DNA of 64,000 nucleotides from Brasilonema sp. UFV-L1 (GCF_012912105.1 NZ_QMEA01000022.1:18876-82875); one strand, 5' to 3'. Counted from the stretch's first letter, positions 9,001 through 18,730 are shown. Program-made: numbers and translations. The notes: a model not told the origin generated them from the sequence alone.

Positions 9001-9653
9001 TCAGAGGTCAAGAATTGTTAACTCTACGGGGACATAAAGCAGGTGTTAGGAGTGTGAGTTTCAGCCCCAAGGGAGGAATGATTGTTACTGGCAGCGAAGA
9101 TGGCACAGCCAAACTTTGGAGTTGGCAGGGTAAAGAACTGTTAACTCTGCGGGGGCATCAAGCAGGAATAGACTCAGTGAGTTTCAGTCCTATTCGCGTA
9201 GCGTCCCCGCAGGGGTTTAGCCAGACTATTGCAACTGCCAGCAAAGATAAAACGGTTAAGCTTTGGAACCGACATGGTAAAGAACTGTTAACTCTTCAAG
9301 GACATGAAGGTGAGGTAAACGCTGTCATTTTCAGTCCTAATGGACAGAGTATTGCAACTGCCAGCGAAGATATGACCGTCAAGCTTTGGAACCACAGGGG
9401 AGAAGTGCTGCAAACTCTTGGTGGTCATACTGCTGGGGTCAAAAGTTTGAGTTTTAGTCCTAATGGTCAAGTGTTGGTTTCATCAGATTCAATTGGTCAC
9501 GTCATTCTCTGGAATTTAGATTTTGATTCCAGTCCGGAGAAATTATTGGTGCAAGGGTGCAATTGGGCAAAGGACTATTTGAAAAATAGTGCAAATGTCA
9601 AAGAGGAAGACCGTCATCTGTGCGATCTGGGTGTGGTCAAAATTGGTGTTTAG
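6078..9653 (+). CDS. AAA-like ATPase with C-terminal WD40 propeller repeats
   Basis: A 1191-residue protein. Residues 1-400 form an AAA_35-type domain with a Walker A-like [12 protein letters not shown] near residue 47 and a Walker B-like [11 protein letters not shown] near 142. A hydrophobic segment ([18 protein letters not shown]) lies near residue 475. From about residue 585 to 1150 there are 14 WD40 blades, each ending in a K/R-L/V/I-W motif, probably forming two propellers. Such proteins are common in filamentous cyanobacteria and are thought to act as signalling or assembly platforms; the partner is unknown. One blade holds an in-frame insert ([10 protein letters not shown], around 9191-9221) that is a translated dispersed repeat. 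The promoter shares the element found before the ABC exporter. Confidence 0.85.
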   Translation: MHELLSPYEYQVGGRLPVDAPSYVMRQADKELYQALKSGAFCYVLNCRQMGKSSLRVQVAKQLQEDGFACATVDLSGIGNKNITPDQWYADIIMRLVRSFRLSGQINVRNWLAERQDLSPVGRLGELLQNVLPELIVQPIVIFFDEIDSTLSLPFNTDDFFALIRSCHEYKRLTFALLGVATPSDLIADKTRTPFNIGRAIELNGFCLHEVKPLEGGLASQIDNPKSVLKEILAWTGGQPFLTQKLCQLVAQKEDNQRKKEFPTPQYPFLQKLMEEILTQHEEIADQVCAIVRSRIIENWAAQDEPPHLRTIRDRILSNEQRASRLLGLYQQILQDGGVPADDSPEKIELLLSGLVVKQQGVLQVYNRIYQEVFNSEWVEKQLKKLRPYADLLNGWVASDFQDETYLLRGEALKEAQAWAKGKSLSNQDYRFLAASEELDKQQVQNALTTSEQANQILLNAQQQAKKTIRRGLMGLSVLSVVAVTLVGLSGLLTWQTTQQKRQVTVGEIKALILSSEAAFESHHNLDALLASIKASIKLNKIIQDNAVKDLKVRVEKALRQSIYWVRESNRLVGHTDVVTRVKFSPDGQKLASASWDKTVKIWQRDGKLLHTLRGHTDGVWSVNFSPNGKMLVSASRDKTVKVWRVEDGRELLSLPHKDWVACVGFSPDSKMVAGMEWGGTMRLWNLEGQELRSFYTHNAPTVAISFSPKGGMIATASRDGTAKVWSLDGQELLTLRGHRDWVMYVNFSRDGKTIATASKDKTAKLWNLEGKELVTLHGHTDTVGSVVFNRDGQTIATAGWDKTVRLWNRQGKQLQVFQGHTDAVWGVNFSKDGQLLASSGEDGMVRLWNLGNKSNSSILNLGEAAAANVSFSPDGQILGTAGRYTIAKLWNLQGQQIATLSGHDDTLRSLKFSPNGKFIATTSRDKTIKLWNLAGQEVVTLRGHQADVRSVSFSPDSQTIASASWDTTTKLWNLRGQELLTLRGHKAGVRSVSFSPKGGMIVTGSEDGTAKLWSWQGKELLTLRGHQAGIDSVSFSPIRVASPQGFSQTIATASKDKTVKLWNRHGKELLTLQGHEGEVNAVIFSPNGQSIATASEDMTVKLWNHRGEVLQTLGGHTAGVKSLSFSPNGQVLVSSDSIGHVILWNLDFDSSPEKLLVQGCNWAKDYLKNSANVKEEDRHLCDLGVVKIGV

Positions 9654-9730
9654 ACTAGTAGTCTGTCACACCAACTTTGCGGGGTATTAGCAATTTTTGG
9701 TAAGCTATCTCAAGGCGGGTTGAGGATGGC

Positions 9731-10174
9731 ATGATGGCAAAAAAATATACTGTGTGTTTGACACCGGAAGAAGTCGAAAAGCTGCAAACAGTGATCAGGT
9801 CAGGAAAGACCAAAGCGCGAAGTATAACCCGTGCCCGTATTATCCTGATGAGCTTTGAGGGGAAAACAGATAAAGCGATCGCACACAACCTTGGGGTCAA
9901 TGTTTCAACAGTGGAACGTGCTCGACAAAGACTAGCAACCGGAGGTATAGATTTAGTGCTAAACGAGCGTCCACACCCACCTAAGACACGCAAAATTGAT
10001 GATGAAAAAGAAGCTTTCTTAATTGCGACAGCATGTTCAAAAGCACCTGAAGGAAACACACGCTGGACATTAAGATTGTTAGCAGGGCGATTAGTACATT
10101 TAGGCATTGTGAACTCAGTTAGTTATGAAACGATACGTAGGACTTTAAAAAAAACGAAATTAAACCGTGGCTAA
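9731..10174 (+). pseudogene. IS630-family transposase, N-terminal fragment
   Basis: The 147 residues match the helix-turn-helix N-terminus of IS630-type transposases (SITRARIILMSFEGKTDKAIA, then GVNVSTVERARQRL). Full-length family members have over 300 residues including a DDE domain, which is absent here. At an A8 run (10147-10154) the frame leads to a stop (KKTKLNRG). A -1 shift instead continues as KKNEIKPWLKQQWCIP, which fits the family, before stopping at a TGA near 10195. The copy is therefore frameshifted and truncated. A possible left end (GTCTGTCACACCAACTTTG) lies just after the stop of the AAA-WD40 gene. Confidence 0.7.
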
Positions 10175-10355
10175 AGCAACAGTGGTGTATCCCCTGAGAT
10201 TCTTCACTCCGCTTCGCTACATTCAGAATGACACTTTAGAACGCGAATTGGTATAAGCACGCGAACTACCCTTATAATTCTCCTTTAGCGCCACCAAACT
10301 TGCATTCTCTTTACTTTGCGTTCTACTGTTCAAAAACCCTGCAGGAGTAACGGAT
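10175..10355. other. Intergenic repeat fragments
   Basis: After the transposase remnant comes a dispersed repeat (CATTCAGAATGACACTTTAG and AACGCGAATTGGTAT). An inverted relative lies at 59371-59405. The stretch AAGCACGCGAACTACCCT at 10256-10273 recurs at 63931-63948. No gene is seen. Confidence 0.4.
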
Positions 10356-11462
10356 TTAAATCTTTATGAGTACCCGTTGAACAAGCTGGGAGTAGACTGC
10401 CAGTGCTTGAGCCACAACTTGATCCATATTGTAATACTTATAGGTTGCCAACCGTCCCACGAAACTTACGCTTGGGGTTGCGTCAGCTAGTGCTTTGTAT
10501 TTTTTGTAAATTTCAGCGTTTTCTGGACGCGGTATGGGGTAGTAGGGATCTCCTTCTGCTTGCGGGTACTCGTAGACAATACTAGTTTTAGGATGTTCTT
10601 GTCCCGTCAGGTACTTGAACTCGGTGACGCGGGTGTATGGATGTTCGTTCGGGTAATTTATGACTGGTGCAGGCTGATGCACAGGTTTGTTTAGCGTTTC
10701 ATGCTTGAACTCTAGAGAACGGTAGGGAAGTTTCCCATAGCAGTAATCGAAAAACTCGTCGATGGGACCAGTGTAGATCATCTCGCGGTAGGCGATCGCC
10801 TCTTGAATCTCCCGATAATCGGTGTTAAGCATAATCTTGATGTTGGGGTGAGACAACATCTTCTCAAACATTCGCGTATAACCATATAGAGGCATTGCTT
10901 GATAAGTGTCTGTGAAATAGCGATCGTCGCGGTTTGTGCGGGTAGGTACACGGGCGGTGACTGATCTGTCGAGTTCCGATGGATCGAGTCCCCATTGCTT
11001 ACGGGTGTAACCACGGAAAAATTTCTCGTACAATTCTCGACCAACTTTGCTCACCACCACGTCTTCTGAAGTGCGGATGTACTCTTTTTGTTCAGCGACT
11101 GAAGCAAAGAACTCCTCTACTTGGAACGAAGTGAGATTCAATCCGTATAATCGATTAACGGTATCAAGATTGATTGGGATGGGTACAAGTTGACCATCTA
11201 CGCTAGCCTTAACGCGATGTTCGTAAGGTCGCCACTCGGTGAAGAATGAAAGATACTCAAAGACTTCGCGGGAGTTGGTGTGAAAGATATGCGGACCGTA
11301 TTTGTGTACGAGTAAGCCTGAATCATCGTAGTGATCGTAGGCGTTACCGCCAATATGAGGACGTTTGTCAACAATCAGAACTTTTTTTCCAGACTGACTC
11401 GCTAGTCTTTCAGCAAGGACGCTTCCAGCGAATCCTGCGCCAACAATTAAGTAATCGAACAT
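10356..11462 (-). CDS. glf: UDP-galactopyranose mutase
   Basis: A 368-residue flavoenzyme that interconverts UDP-galactopyranose and UDP-galactofuranose, supplying Galf for surface glycans. The N-terminal FAD motif VGAGFAGSVLAERLA (residues 7-21), then VDKRPHIGGNAYDH, HKYGPHIFHTN, RKQWGLDP and the C-terminal FVGRLATYKYYNMDQVV are all classic for the family, and the length is normal. It lies at the left edge of a polysaccharide gene region that runs to 25.2 kb. Confidence 0.95.
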   Translation of the reverse strand: MFDYLIVGAGFAGSVLAERLASQSGKKVLIVDKRPHIGGNAYDHYDDSGLLVHKYGPHIFHTNSREVFEYLSFFTEWRPYEHRVKASVDGQLVPIPINLDTVNRLYGLNLTSFQVEEFFASVAEQKEYIRTSEDVVVSKVGRELYEKFFRGYTRKQWGLDPSELDRSVTARVPTRTNRDDRYFTDTYQAMPLYGYTRMFEKMLSHPNIKIMLNTDYREIQEAIAYREMIYTGPIDEFFDYCYGKLPYRSLEFKHETLNKPVHQPAPVINYPNEHPYTRVTEFKYLTGQEHPKTSIVYEYPQAEGDPYYPIPRPENAEIYKKYKALADATPSVSFVGRLATYKYYNMDQVVAQALAVYSQLVQRVLIKI

Positions 11463-11706
11463 TTAAGTATTCCACCTTTTAAATATTTGGATATCTACAA
11501 GCAGAAGCAATGATTTGCAGGTTCAGGTCATAAGCGCGTCGTGTTCAGAGAGAATAAAAAACCGCACGAGGCAAGAGAGGACACAGAGAAACAGAGGGAG
11601 GGAGAAGATTTTCTGTTTGAATGCAACGCGCGTATCAACTTTTATTTGCAAATCATGAGTTACGGTAAACTCATGAAAATGCCCATTTCTCTTTCTTTTG
11701 AAAAAG
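11463..11706. other. Intergenic, no gene seen
   Basis: A short spacer between glf and the gene ending at 11707. It has an AG-rich tract near 11570-11600. The plus-strand frame here has no coding support. Confidence 0.4.
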
Positions 11707-12987
11707 TCAGTTACCGATTGGAGGTGCTAGGGAAACTCGTGGAGTTCCACCACCACCGATATTCTTCGGTCCGTTGTTATCGACAATATGAAGTGCTTTA
11801 AATAACTTCATAAAGTCGTCGTAAAATTTCCCATTAGCAGTTTGGAAATCATAACCATAAGTAGCCCGAAACTCTTCAACAACTCCTTTCTCGACACATA
11901 AGTAATGTGCGTCCCAACCTGCATCATCAACAACATAAGCACCATAATTTTGTAATGCCTGAAATAACTTTTTAGCAGCTGGTGTTTGCAGTTTTAATCT
12001 TGCTGCAGTCACATTGCGAGGAATTGCCAGAAGTGTTCCTTGTACTAACTTAGGATTAGTACCGTGATATTGATTGGCGGCGTTACTATCAGCAATGTAG
12101 GCAGGCCAACGATATCCTGGAACAGTACGAGAGTAGTAAAGGTATTTTTCCCCCCAAATAACAACTTTTAATGCATGGCGGATCGGTTGATTGTTTGTGA
12201 GTTCACCTTTGCGAATAGATCCACCAATAGAAGAGAGACCAGAACCGAGGTGTCCGCCTTTGATACCGTCACCATAAATATCAACGCCGCCCCAAGGATT
12301 ACGCCACCCATGAACAGATCCTCCTGCTGTACAGCGTGCTAGTGGTTCAAATTGCTCAAGGGTTTTACCATCGGGCATGAGAAAGGCTGAGGCGTTGTTG
12401 GGTGTATAATATGGCTGACTTGTGGCATCTGGAACAATCAAGTTGTCTGGCACAGGTAGCGAAATTCCCATAGATTGGGTTCCTGTACAGCGTCCAGGTC
12501 CAAAATTGCCAGGACTGTAAACCGGACGTTGGGGATCGTTGCTGTTGAGTTTGTAGAAGTATTCTTCATCTCCAGAAGCATATTTTGCCTGTTGAATCTT
12601 TGCTGGTCGATAAACTGCGCGAGAGCCAATCGGCATATTCCATATAGAATTGGATGCGAAAGGCCACAGCCATTTGTCGCGTTTGCCCTGAGTGGTGGTA
12701 GATTTGGCAATGTGGTTGGTGTTCTGGCTCATGGTAACGCCGGTAGAAGCATAACTTAAGAACAAGAGCAAGCTAACCAAAAATATTGTTAATAAAACCC
12801 GCGTCACATTGCTTAACTGACCTCTTTTGAATTCAAAGTATGCCCTGCGGGCACGCTGCGCTATCAAAATGAGGAATAATTTTGAATTTTGAATTTTGAA
12901 TTTTGAATTTGAGCGGAGCGAGTGACGCTTCTTCTGCCCTAGTTGCCGTAAAAATGCCGTATATTTACGAGCTTTGTTGGTCGTCAT
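11707..12987 (-). CDS. Predicted secreted or membrane-anchored protein of unknown function
   Basis: I chose the ATG at 12987 because AAAGGAGC lies nine bases upstream; an earlier start at 13017 has no such site. The product is 426 residues. A hydrophobic segment (VLLTIFLVSLLLFLSYAS) is followed by an extracytoplasmic domain beginning WLWPFASNSIWNMPIGS. That start resembles a family of secreted proteins of unclear enzymatic role, but I cannot name it. The stretch before the helix (KIQNSKLFLILIAQRARRAY) is the translation of a tandem GAATTTT repeat plus a GC-rich dispersed repeat, so the cytoplasmic tail seems to have been expanded in frame. Location suggests a role in surface glycan assembly. 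Confidence 0.6.
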   Translation of the reverse strand: MTTNKARKYTAFLRQLGQKKRHSLRSNSKFKIQNSKLFLILIAQRARRAYFEFKRGQLSNVTRVLLTIFLVSLLLFLSYASTGVTMSQNTNHIAKSTTTQGKRDKWLWPFASNSIWNMPIGSRAVYRPAKIQQAKYASGDEEYFYKLNSNDPQRPVYSPGNFGPGRCTGTQSMGISLPVPDNLIVPDATSQPYYTPNNASAFLMPDGKTLEQFEPLARCTAGGSVHGWRNPWGGVDIYGDGIKGGHLGSGLSSIGGSIRKGELTNNQPIRHALKVVIWGEKYLYYSRTVPGYRWPAYIADSNAANQYHGTNPKLVQGTLLAIPRNVTAARLKLQTPAAKKLFQALQNYGAYVVDDAGWDAHYLCVEKGVVEEFRATYGYDFQTANGKFYDDFMKLFKALHIVDNNGPKNIGGGGTPRVSLAPPIGN

Positions 12988-13108
12988 GTTAGTATGCTCC
13001 TTTACGCCTAACAACAACTAGGATAGTTTGTCAGATAATAGGCAGCTCAAGCCACAAAGACCAGTGTTCGATATTCTGTAATCACTTAGTGCAAAAACTG
13101 CGATGTTG

Positions 13109-14065
13109 TTAGGTCACACTTAATATGCGTCGGCGCAGAGCGTAAAACAGCGACAGTATTCTAGTGTAACCATTAGAGCCGAACCATTGCAGCATGGCGA
13201 TCGCCAAACTCAAGCGCAAGTACTCCCGCGAGTAACGTAGTTTAGGAAAGTGAGCAATGGCTTGTTGCCGAAAATGAATTGCCTTGTTGTAGTCTCTATT
13301 ACCACTTTGCACGGCTTTCCAAGCTAAAAATATGTTGGCATGACCATAGCTTCGGCTTTTTAAATACAATAGTTCGGGCGGTGCAGTGCAGAATGCTTTC
13401 TCAATAATGATCTCAAAAGCTTCTTCCACCACTTGCCAGTTTTTAGTCATATTATTAAGGTGCATTCGATAGCGCATTAAAGGTTCTTTGAGCACTGCAA
13501 AGGGATAACGAGCAGCAATCCGAATCCACATATCCCAATCGTCAATGTTGCGTAAATTTGGGTCAAATCCCCCAACCGTGTCAAAACAACAGCGACGAAC
13601 CATGACTGAAGAGGAAGGTACTGTATTTTGCACCACGAGTTGTTTCCAAACGTCACCCTCAGCATTTGAGATCATGACTCTACCTGTGGGCTGACTTTGT
13701 GCATCAATAACAGCCATCCAAGTATGCACCAAGCCTACTGCAGGATTATTTTCCAGACAACGCACTTGCTTTTCTAGCATTGTCGGTTCCCACAGATCAT
13801 CAGCGTCCAAGAATGCTATATACTCTCCTTGAGCATTAGCAATACCTGTGTTGCGTGCTTTGGGTACGCCCTGATTTGTTTGGGAAATCAGTTTCACTCG
13901 TGGATCGACTAGCTGAGAAACCCATTCGACAATATTGTCTGAGCTACCATCATTAATAATTAATGCTTCAAAATCAGTAAAAGTCTGCCTCAGAATACTC
14001 TCCACAGTTTCAGGGAGATAAACCATAGCATTATAGGCTGGAATAACAACAGAAACCTTGGGCAT
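13109..14065 (-). CDS. Family 2 glycosyltransferase
   Basis: A 318-residue GT-A enzyme. The start KVSVVIPAYNAMVYLPETVES, NDGSSDNIVEWV and the metal-binding AFLDADDLWEP (DAD near residue 90) are typical of GT2 family members. A second conserved block is GGFDPNLRNIDDWDMWIRIA. It probably adds a sugar from a nucleotide donor to a surface polysaccharide or lipid carrier. It lies in the same direction as the neighbouring glf and acyltransferase genes. Confidence 0.9.
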   Translation of the reverse strand: MPKVSVVIPAYNAMVYLPETVESILRQTFTDFEALIINDGSSDNIVEWVSQLVDPRVKLISQTNQGVPKARNTGIANAQGEYIAFLDADDLWEPTMLEKQVRCLENNPAVGLVHTWMAVIDAQSQPTGRVMISNAEGDVWKQLVVQNTVPSSSVMVRRCCFDTVGGFDPNLRNIDDWDMWIRIAARYPFAVLKEPLMRYRMHLNNMTKNWQVVEEAFEIIIEKAFCTAPPELLYLKSRSYGHANIFLAWKAVQSGNRDYNKAIHFRQQAIAHFPKLRYSREYLRLSLAIAMLQWFGSNGYTRILSLFYALRRRILSVT

Positions 14066-14390
<325 letters not shown>

Positions 14391-14978
14391 TCATTGATGT
14401 TGACTTGATACTGATGCTAGTTCCTCAGCTTGCTGTGATTCGTTGTTAATAAAAGACAAAGTAGTATTGAGTGTGCGAATAACTCTTGCTGGATTTCCTA
14501 CAACTACGGAGCAACTAGGAACGTCTTTCACTACAACAGAACCAGCTCCAATCACAGCATGATCCCCAACAGTAATCGGTCCAATAATCACAACATTGGA
14601 ACCGATTTCTACATTATTTCCAATTTTTGGAGACCCACTGGCTGTACCATCTGGTAGTATCTTATTGCCAATAGTGGTTGAATGTCTTAAGGTACAATTC
14701 ATACCTATTATTGTTTCATGATTGACGACCAAAGCGTGACAATGAAGTAGCTTAAGATTTGCTCCTATCTGTGTATTCCAAGGTAATTCAACCCCTAATA
14801 TCCACTCAATTAATAGTTGGTAAAATCCTCTATAAAAACTTGAAAATAAAGAAAAAGGACCAGGTAAAAGTCCAAATATTTTTGTCGAACGAAACATCAA
14901 TAATATGAAACGTGATTTGGAGCTTGTTTCTTTATTTACTTGCCAATCTTGCAGTATATAATTAAGATAATTAATCAT
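14391..14978 (-). CDS. Serine-acetyltransferase-like hexapeptide acyltransferase
   Basis: The 195 residues have a helical N-terminus followed by left-handed beta-helix hexapeptide repeats (IGANLKLLHCHALVV, IGMNCTLRHSTTIG, IGNNVEIGSNVVIIG, IGAGSVVVKDVP). The ending VVVGNPARVIR is typical of CysE and colanic-acid-type O-acetyltransferases. In this polysaccharide region it more likely transfers an acetyl group to a sugar than to serine. Length is short for CysE, supporting the sugar role. Confidence 0.8.
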   Translation of the reverse strand: MINYLNYILQDWQVNKETSSKSRFILLMFRSTKIFGLLPGPFSLFSSFYRGFYQLLIEWILGVELPWNTQIGANLKLLHCHALVVNHETIIGMNCTLRHSTTIGNKILPDGTASGSPKIGNNVEIGSNVVIIGPITVGDHAVIGAGSVVVKDVPSCSVVVGNPARVIRTLNTTLSFINNESQQAEELASVSSQHQ

Positions 14979-15136
14979 TTTTATGACATCTCCTTACTCC
15001 AATAATAGGGAATTAAACTGTCTGTTTAGACTGAAAATACATAGTTTTCAAAAATGAAAATTCCATGAACTGACATCACAAGGTTTTCAAGCCTCCTTTT
15101 TTATAATATCTTCATAGCCAGCGTTTGGACAATTTT

Positions 15137-16111
15137 TCACTTTCTTATTTTTCTCAAGAACTTGCCTAATGGCTTATCTTTGATTTTTTGCCAAATACCT
15201 ACCTTTGTCAGCTGACCTCGCAATAAAAGTGTTCTGTCTTCAGCCAATTTGCGAATAACAGCTATACCGTAGTTAATTGGATTGGTTTTAATTTCGAGTA
15301 AATCAAAATGAGGAGACTTTTTGATTAATTTATCAATCACATATCTTGGACCGTACCAACCACAATATTTAGGGTTAATATCATGCAAAATGATATATCC
15401 ACCAACTGATACATGCGGATAAAAAAGCATAAAATCATTCAAACATCCTTCTACGGTGTGGTCTCCATCGATGAAAAGAAAATCAATAGGCTCACTGAGG
15501 AATTCATGAATTTTTGCTCCCACTTCTTGAGAATTCTTTTTATAAAACTTGACTCGATGTGAAAGTTGAGCTGCATCTACAGATTTCTGGGCGTATTCAA
15601 GGGGATTAGTTAAATACCCACGATGATAAGGTAGGACTGGAATAATATCATTAAATAAATCAACCGAGTGAACAGTGCCTTGACTTCTTATTTGCTCTAA
15701 ACCAGCAGCCAACCAAATTGTAGACACACCAGTAAAACAACCAATCTCTAAAATATTCTTTGGTGCAACATTGCAAACTAAAGCTCTGAGAAAATCTCCT
15801 TGCTCTGGTGATATGGAGTCAGGGTAAGTAAATTTATCTTGATACATTTTGATTAATGTAACAGCCCAAGGAGATGTGCAGTTTTTTAAATGTTCTGGAA
15901 TTTCATAATATTGATGTGAAATACCTAAAGATAACCAAAGTTCATTGATCAAATTCTCAAGTTCATCTTTTTTGATATGCACTTCACCATTTATGTTTTG
16001 TTGAGCAATATGTTTTTCTGTTATAACTTTTATGATGTCCTCCTGTCCTAATTGAAACAATTGAGATAGCTCTTTTGTAGAAAAAACTTCTTTTTCATTA
16101 AGGATAGTCAT
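15137..16111 (-). CDS. Class I SAM-dependent O-methyltransferase-like protein
   Basis: Start at 16111 is preferred because AAAGGAA precedes it; a TTG six bases further upstream is less likely. The C-terminal two thirds form a Methyltransf_24-type domain with the SAM loop ILEIGCFTGVSTIWLAAGL near residue 135, then VHSVDLFNDI and the acidic FLFIDGDHTVEGCLNDF. The N-terminal 65 residues (VFSTKELSQLFQLGQEDI) look like a helix-turn-helix or DNA-binding-like helical extension, which is unusual. It probably methylates a sugar or lipid head in the surface glycan pathway. Confidence 0.75.
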   Translation of the reverse strand: MTILNEKEVFSTKELSQLFQLGQEDIIKVITEKHIAQQNINGEVHIKKDELENLINELWLSLGISHQYYEIPEHLKNCTSPWAVTLIKMYQDKFTYPDSISPEQGDFLRALVCNVAPKNILEIGCFTGVSTIWLAAGLEQIRSQGTVHSVDLFNDIIPVLPYHRGYLTNPLEYAQKSVDAAQLSHRVKFYKKNSQEVGAKIHEFLSEPIDFLFIDGDHTVEGCLNDFMLFYPHVSVGGYIILHDINPKYCGWYGPRYVIDKLIKKSPHFDLLEIKTNPINYGIAVIRKLAEDRTLLLRGQLTKVGIWQKIKDKPLGKFLRKIRK

Positions 16112-16346
16112 TATCAATTCCTTTTGATTTCTTAAAGTGCAAACAATCAGTTTTAATTATTTCAGCTAACAACAATAGTTTACCTGTTATTTACTTAACC
16201 TCCGCTCAAACTATTCAAGTGAAGGTTTGGGTTAGAGAGTTGCTCAATCAATAGGTGAAAAGTGCTCATAAATTCCACACTCATTAAGTAAGTTTGTTCG
16301 GCTGTGGGTATAGCTGTCAATCTGCACGGACATATCTTACCGTTCC

Positions 16347-17369
16347 CTATGACTCCATACCTGGAAGTGCGTAAAACTTGTGAAGGTATTGCTGTTGGTT
16401 TCCGTCATTGAGCGCTTGTTTAGCCGCTTCAATGATGGTGTTAAGATGAAATTTACTCAGTCCATTGTTGGCAGATGTAAAGATGATTTTGCTCAACTGC
16501 TCCGGAGACAAATGTATGATTTCCATTGCAATCTTATCAATTATTATGTCTTGAAGATTAATTGTTTCTGTTGAGGCCGTAGGGTAAGACTGATGTTCAA
16601 GTTCTTGATGTACATTGCTCAACGGTTGTCTATTGAAAAGCTGTACCTCGGACTCTTGAAAGCTGGGAGTTTGTGTACCATTAGCAACGTACGTGTTAGT
16701 ATCAATCTGCTGTACTAACACGCCAATTTGGTCATCACACTGACTTTGTTGAGGGTTATCTGTACACAGCACCTGTTCGCATCCATCTTCTGGATGTTGC
16801 TTTGAAGATTCTGCAATGTTTGTCGATATCATTGCCTCACCAATGTGAGTCGTGTCAACTGTATAAGTTTTTCCTTGACGTTGTACAGTGCGTTTTTTGG
16901 TATCTGCGTTTTTATCGCAGATAGATTGACGCATTTGACGAACCATAAATTCAGAAACACCACAACGTTTGGCAATCTCTCGATTACTCCAATGACTCCA
17001 CTCCTCATCCTGTAGCATTATATCCACCGCACGGCGTTTATCTGCATTGGTACGTCGTAGACCATGATTGGCATTTGCTCCCACCGAGTACAGCAAAGCG
17101 TCGCGGCGGCTACCCTGGTGTATTTCTACGGTAATCTCTTGACGGCCAGCTTTTTTAGTTGCATGCAGCCGATGGAAACCGTCTGCCAGCCAGTAGTTTT
17201 TGCCGTCGTAAAACACCAGGATTGGTGGGAAGACAGCATCCAACGTTATGGCTTCGGCATACTCTGCAATGACATCCCAATTGAGTTTGACGCGTGACTG
17301 AGTGCCGCCATTGATGAGAATGCCTGCAATCGGAAGATACTCAACACTCGAGGTAAATGTAGTCGTCAT
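16347..17369 (-). CDS. ParB/Srx-fold nuclease-like DNA-binding protein
   Basis: A 340-residue protein with a ParB N-terminal-like domain at residues 10-105 (NGGTQSRVKLNWDVIAEYAE, then WLADGFHRLHATKKAG with the GxHR-type motif). A helix-turn-helix follows (NREIAKRCGVSEFMVRQMRQ near residue 130). The C-terminal half is polar and probably disordered, except for a helical end (AMEIIHLSPEQLSKIIFTS). Such stand-alone ParB-like proteins occur on plasmids, phages and mobile islands as regulators or partition factors. There is no ParA partner nearby, so a regulatory role is more likely. It may be a mobile remnant within the glycan region. Confidence 0.75.
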   Translation of the reverse strand: MTTTFTSSVEYLPIAGILINGGTQSRVKLNWDVIAEYAEAITLDAVFPPILVFYDGKNYWLADGFHRLHATKKAGRQEITVEIHQGSRRDALLYSVGANANHGLRRTNADKRRAVDIMLQDEEWSHWSNREIAKRCGVSEFMVRQMRQSICDKNADTKKRTVQRQGKTYTVDTTHIGEAMISTNIAESSKQHPEDGCEQVLCTDNPQQSQCDDQIGVLVQQIDTNTYVANGTQTPSFQESEVQLFNRQPLSNVHQELEHQSYPTASTETINLQDIIIDKIAMEIIHLSPEQLSKIIFTSANNGLSKFHLNTIIEAAKQALNDGNQQQYLHKFYALPGMES

Positions 17370-17770
17370 AACTATATAATCTTTCAGGAACTTTAACAGA
17401 CATGGGTGAGTTCTGGAGATGCCGATGAGAGCTAAAACTGAAATTTCTATGCACTAGAGGAGATCTTTTTTCAGCAATTCCTTGGAATCCACACATGACT
17501 TTAAGTAATACTTACTTTAATATTGAAGATTTCTAAATCTTCCTATTTATACAGTTTATATAAATTTAAGTAAATTTTTATAGTTAGAGCAGATACTTGT
17601 GAATTTTCAGTTTTGAATTTTTAAATTGATTTGAATAAAAATCCTTTGAATACTTTCAATACACTGACTTTTGTTTTCCTGTGAAATTGATTTTTTTTAC
17701 AAAACTTGTGTGTTGAAAGTTTAATTATGGTATATACTCTGAACTAAGAGCTTTCACTCTAGCTAAGTAT
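17370..17770. other. AT-rich intergenic stretch, no gene seen
   Basis: A long AT-rich region upstream of the ParB-like gene (minus) with no open frame or strong palindrome. It likely contains that gene's promoter. Confidence 0.4.
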
Positions 17771-17837
17771 GTCATCAACGAGCGGGCTAAAGCCACGCTC
17801 GCTTGTCCGAAACAAGTCGGGTGACGTAAGTGATGAC
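17771..17837. ncRNA. Possible structured RNA or IS200/IS605 end: three-way junction
   Basis: GTCATCA (17771-17777) pairs with TGATGAC (17831-17837) as a closing stem. It encloses a hairpin CGAGCG-GGC-TAAA-GCC-CGCTCG (17779-17801) and a second hairpin CTTGT/ACAAG (17802-17816). Read on the minus strand the first hairpin contains GGCTTTAGCCC, as at the right ends of many IS200/IS605 (TnpB) elements, which supply the guide RNA scaffold. A possible tnpB tail at 18004-18093 lies upstream in that direction. A transcript has not been shown. Confidence 0.35.
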
Positions 17838-18003
17838 TAGCCCATAAGACACAACTTGGTACACACTTGCGAATACCTCTCCAGTTCGGATTATCTGTAA
17901 GACCTCTTGTTGGGTTGTGGTTAAAGACCAGTCATCTTAGTTGTGTTGGGCGAGGAGACTTAAACAGGTTTACTAGTTCCTGGGATTATATCCAATCAAA
18001 AAA

Positions 18004-18093
18004 CTAGTCCTTTTTAGGAGGACGCGCATTCCCTTGTGTTGTCTTTCCTCCTGTGCCGCGCATGCGACGAGTTTCTACATTTCTTCCCGCAAG
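18004..18093 (-). pseudogene. Possible C-terminal remnant of a TnpB-like protein
   Basis: A short minus-strand frame reads LAGRNVETRRMRGTGG and then KTTQGNARPPKKD before a stop at 18004-18006. A basic, low-complexity tail of this kind resembles TnpB C-termini, and the hairpins at 17771-17837 lie downstream as expected. Upstream the frame is broken by a TAA. The rest of 17838-18548 shows no gene. Confidence 0.3.
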
Positions 18094-18548
18094 GTTTTAT
18101 GAATAACCCCACCCAATCCTGCTGCGCTTGTAGATACTTAAATTCACACAACTAGCCAACTGAGGCAATCTCGAAAATTTTTATCTGATACAGACTTTTA
18201 TTATTTCTCTAGACTTGATATCTGTAAACTGACTGGTGTAACAAGCCATAATACTATTCCTTAAAGGAATGACTCAAGGAAAGAGGATTAGCCGAAATCA
18301 GCCATATTAACAAAATAGGTCATGTCGAATAGGGATTTAACTTCTAGTGGTTCAATATCCCTCAGGTTAAAACTAGCTTTTTCATAACGCTGTTGCATTC
18401 GGCTTTAAATGAAAAGTGTAAATGTCGTGCCTGCGACAAACACCTATTTAATTGTTAGTTTGAATCATGATTTGATTATCCAACGTCAAATCGGAAGTAT
18501 CGTGATGGCGTATATAAACCATGTCGTCAGCCATTTTTCCGTTTTGCA

Positions 18549-18681
18549 TAAGTAAGTCGGTGAGAATAAACCTAACTATGTAACAGAATGTAAAATCAGT
18601 GAAACCCTAGCGATTGCTTCATTACACCTTCGTTTCATTCGCTGCGGAGATAACGTGAATTATTTAAGTCGTTCTACTTAA
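18549..18681. repeat. MITE-like repeat, family 2 (TAAGTAAGTCGG ends)
   Basis: It begins TAAGTAAGTCGGTGAGAAT and ends in a degenerate inverted copy (TCGTTCTACTTAA). The internal AACTATGTAACAGAATGTAA matches the copies at 5737-5895 and, inverted, at 59443-59599. Confidence 0.55.
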
Positions 18682-18730
18682 GTCTAAAGAGTGTTTACTA
18701 AGCTTGCATGAAAAAGTTATTTATTTGTAA

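Noticed and set aside
17838..18003. Considered as a tRNA, 6S RNA or group II intron fragment
   Set aside because: No cloverleaf, domain V or 6S-like bulge could be drawn from the sequence.
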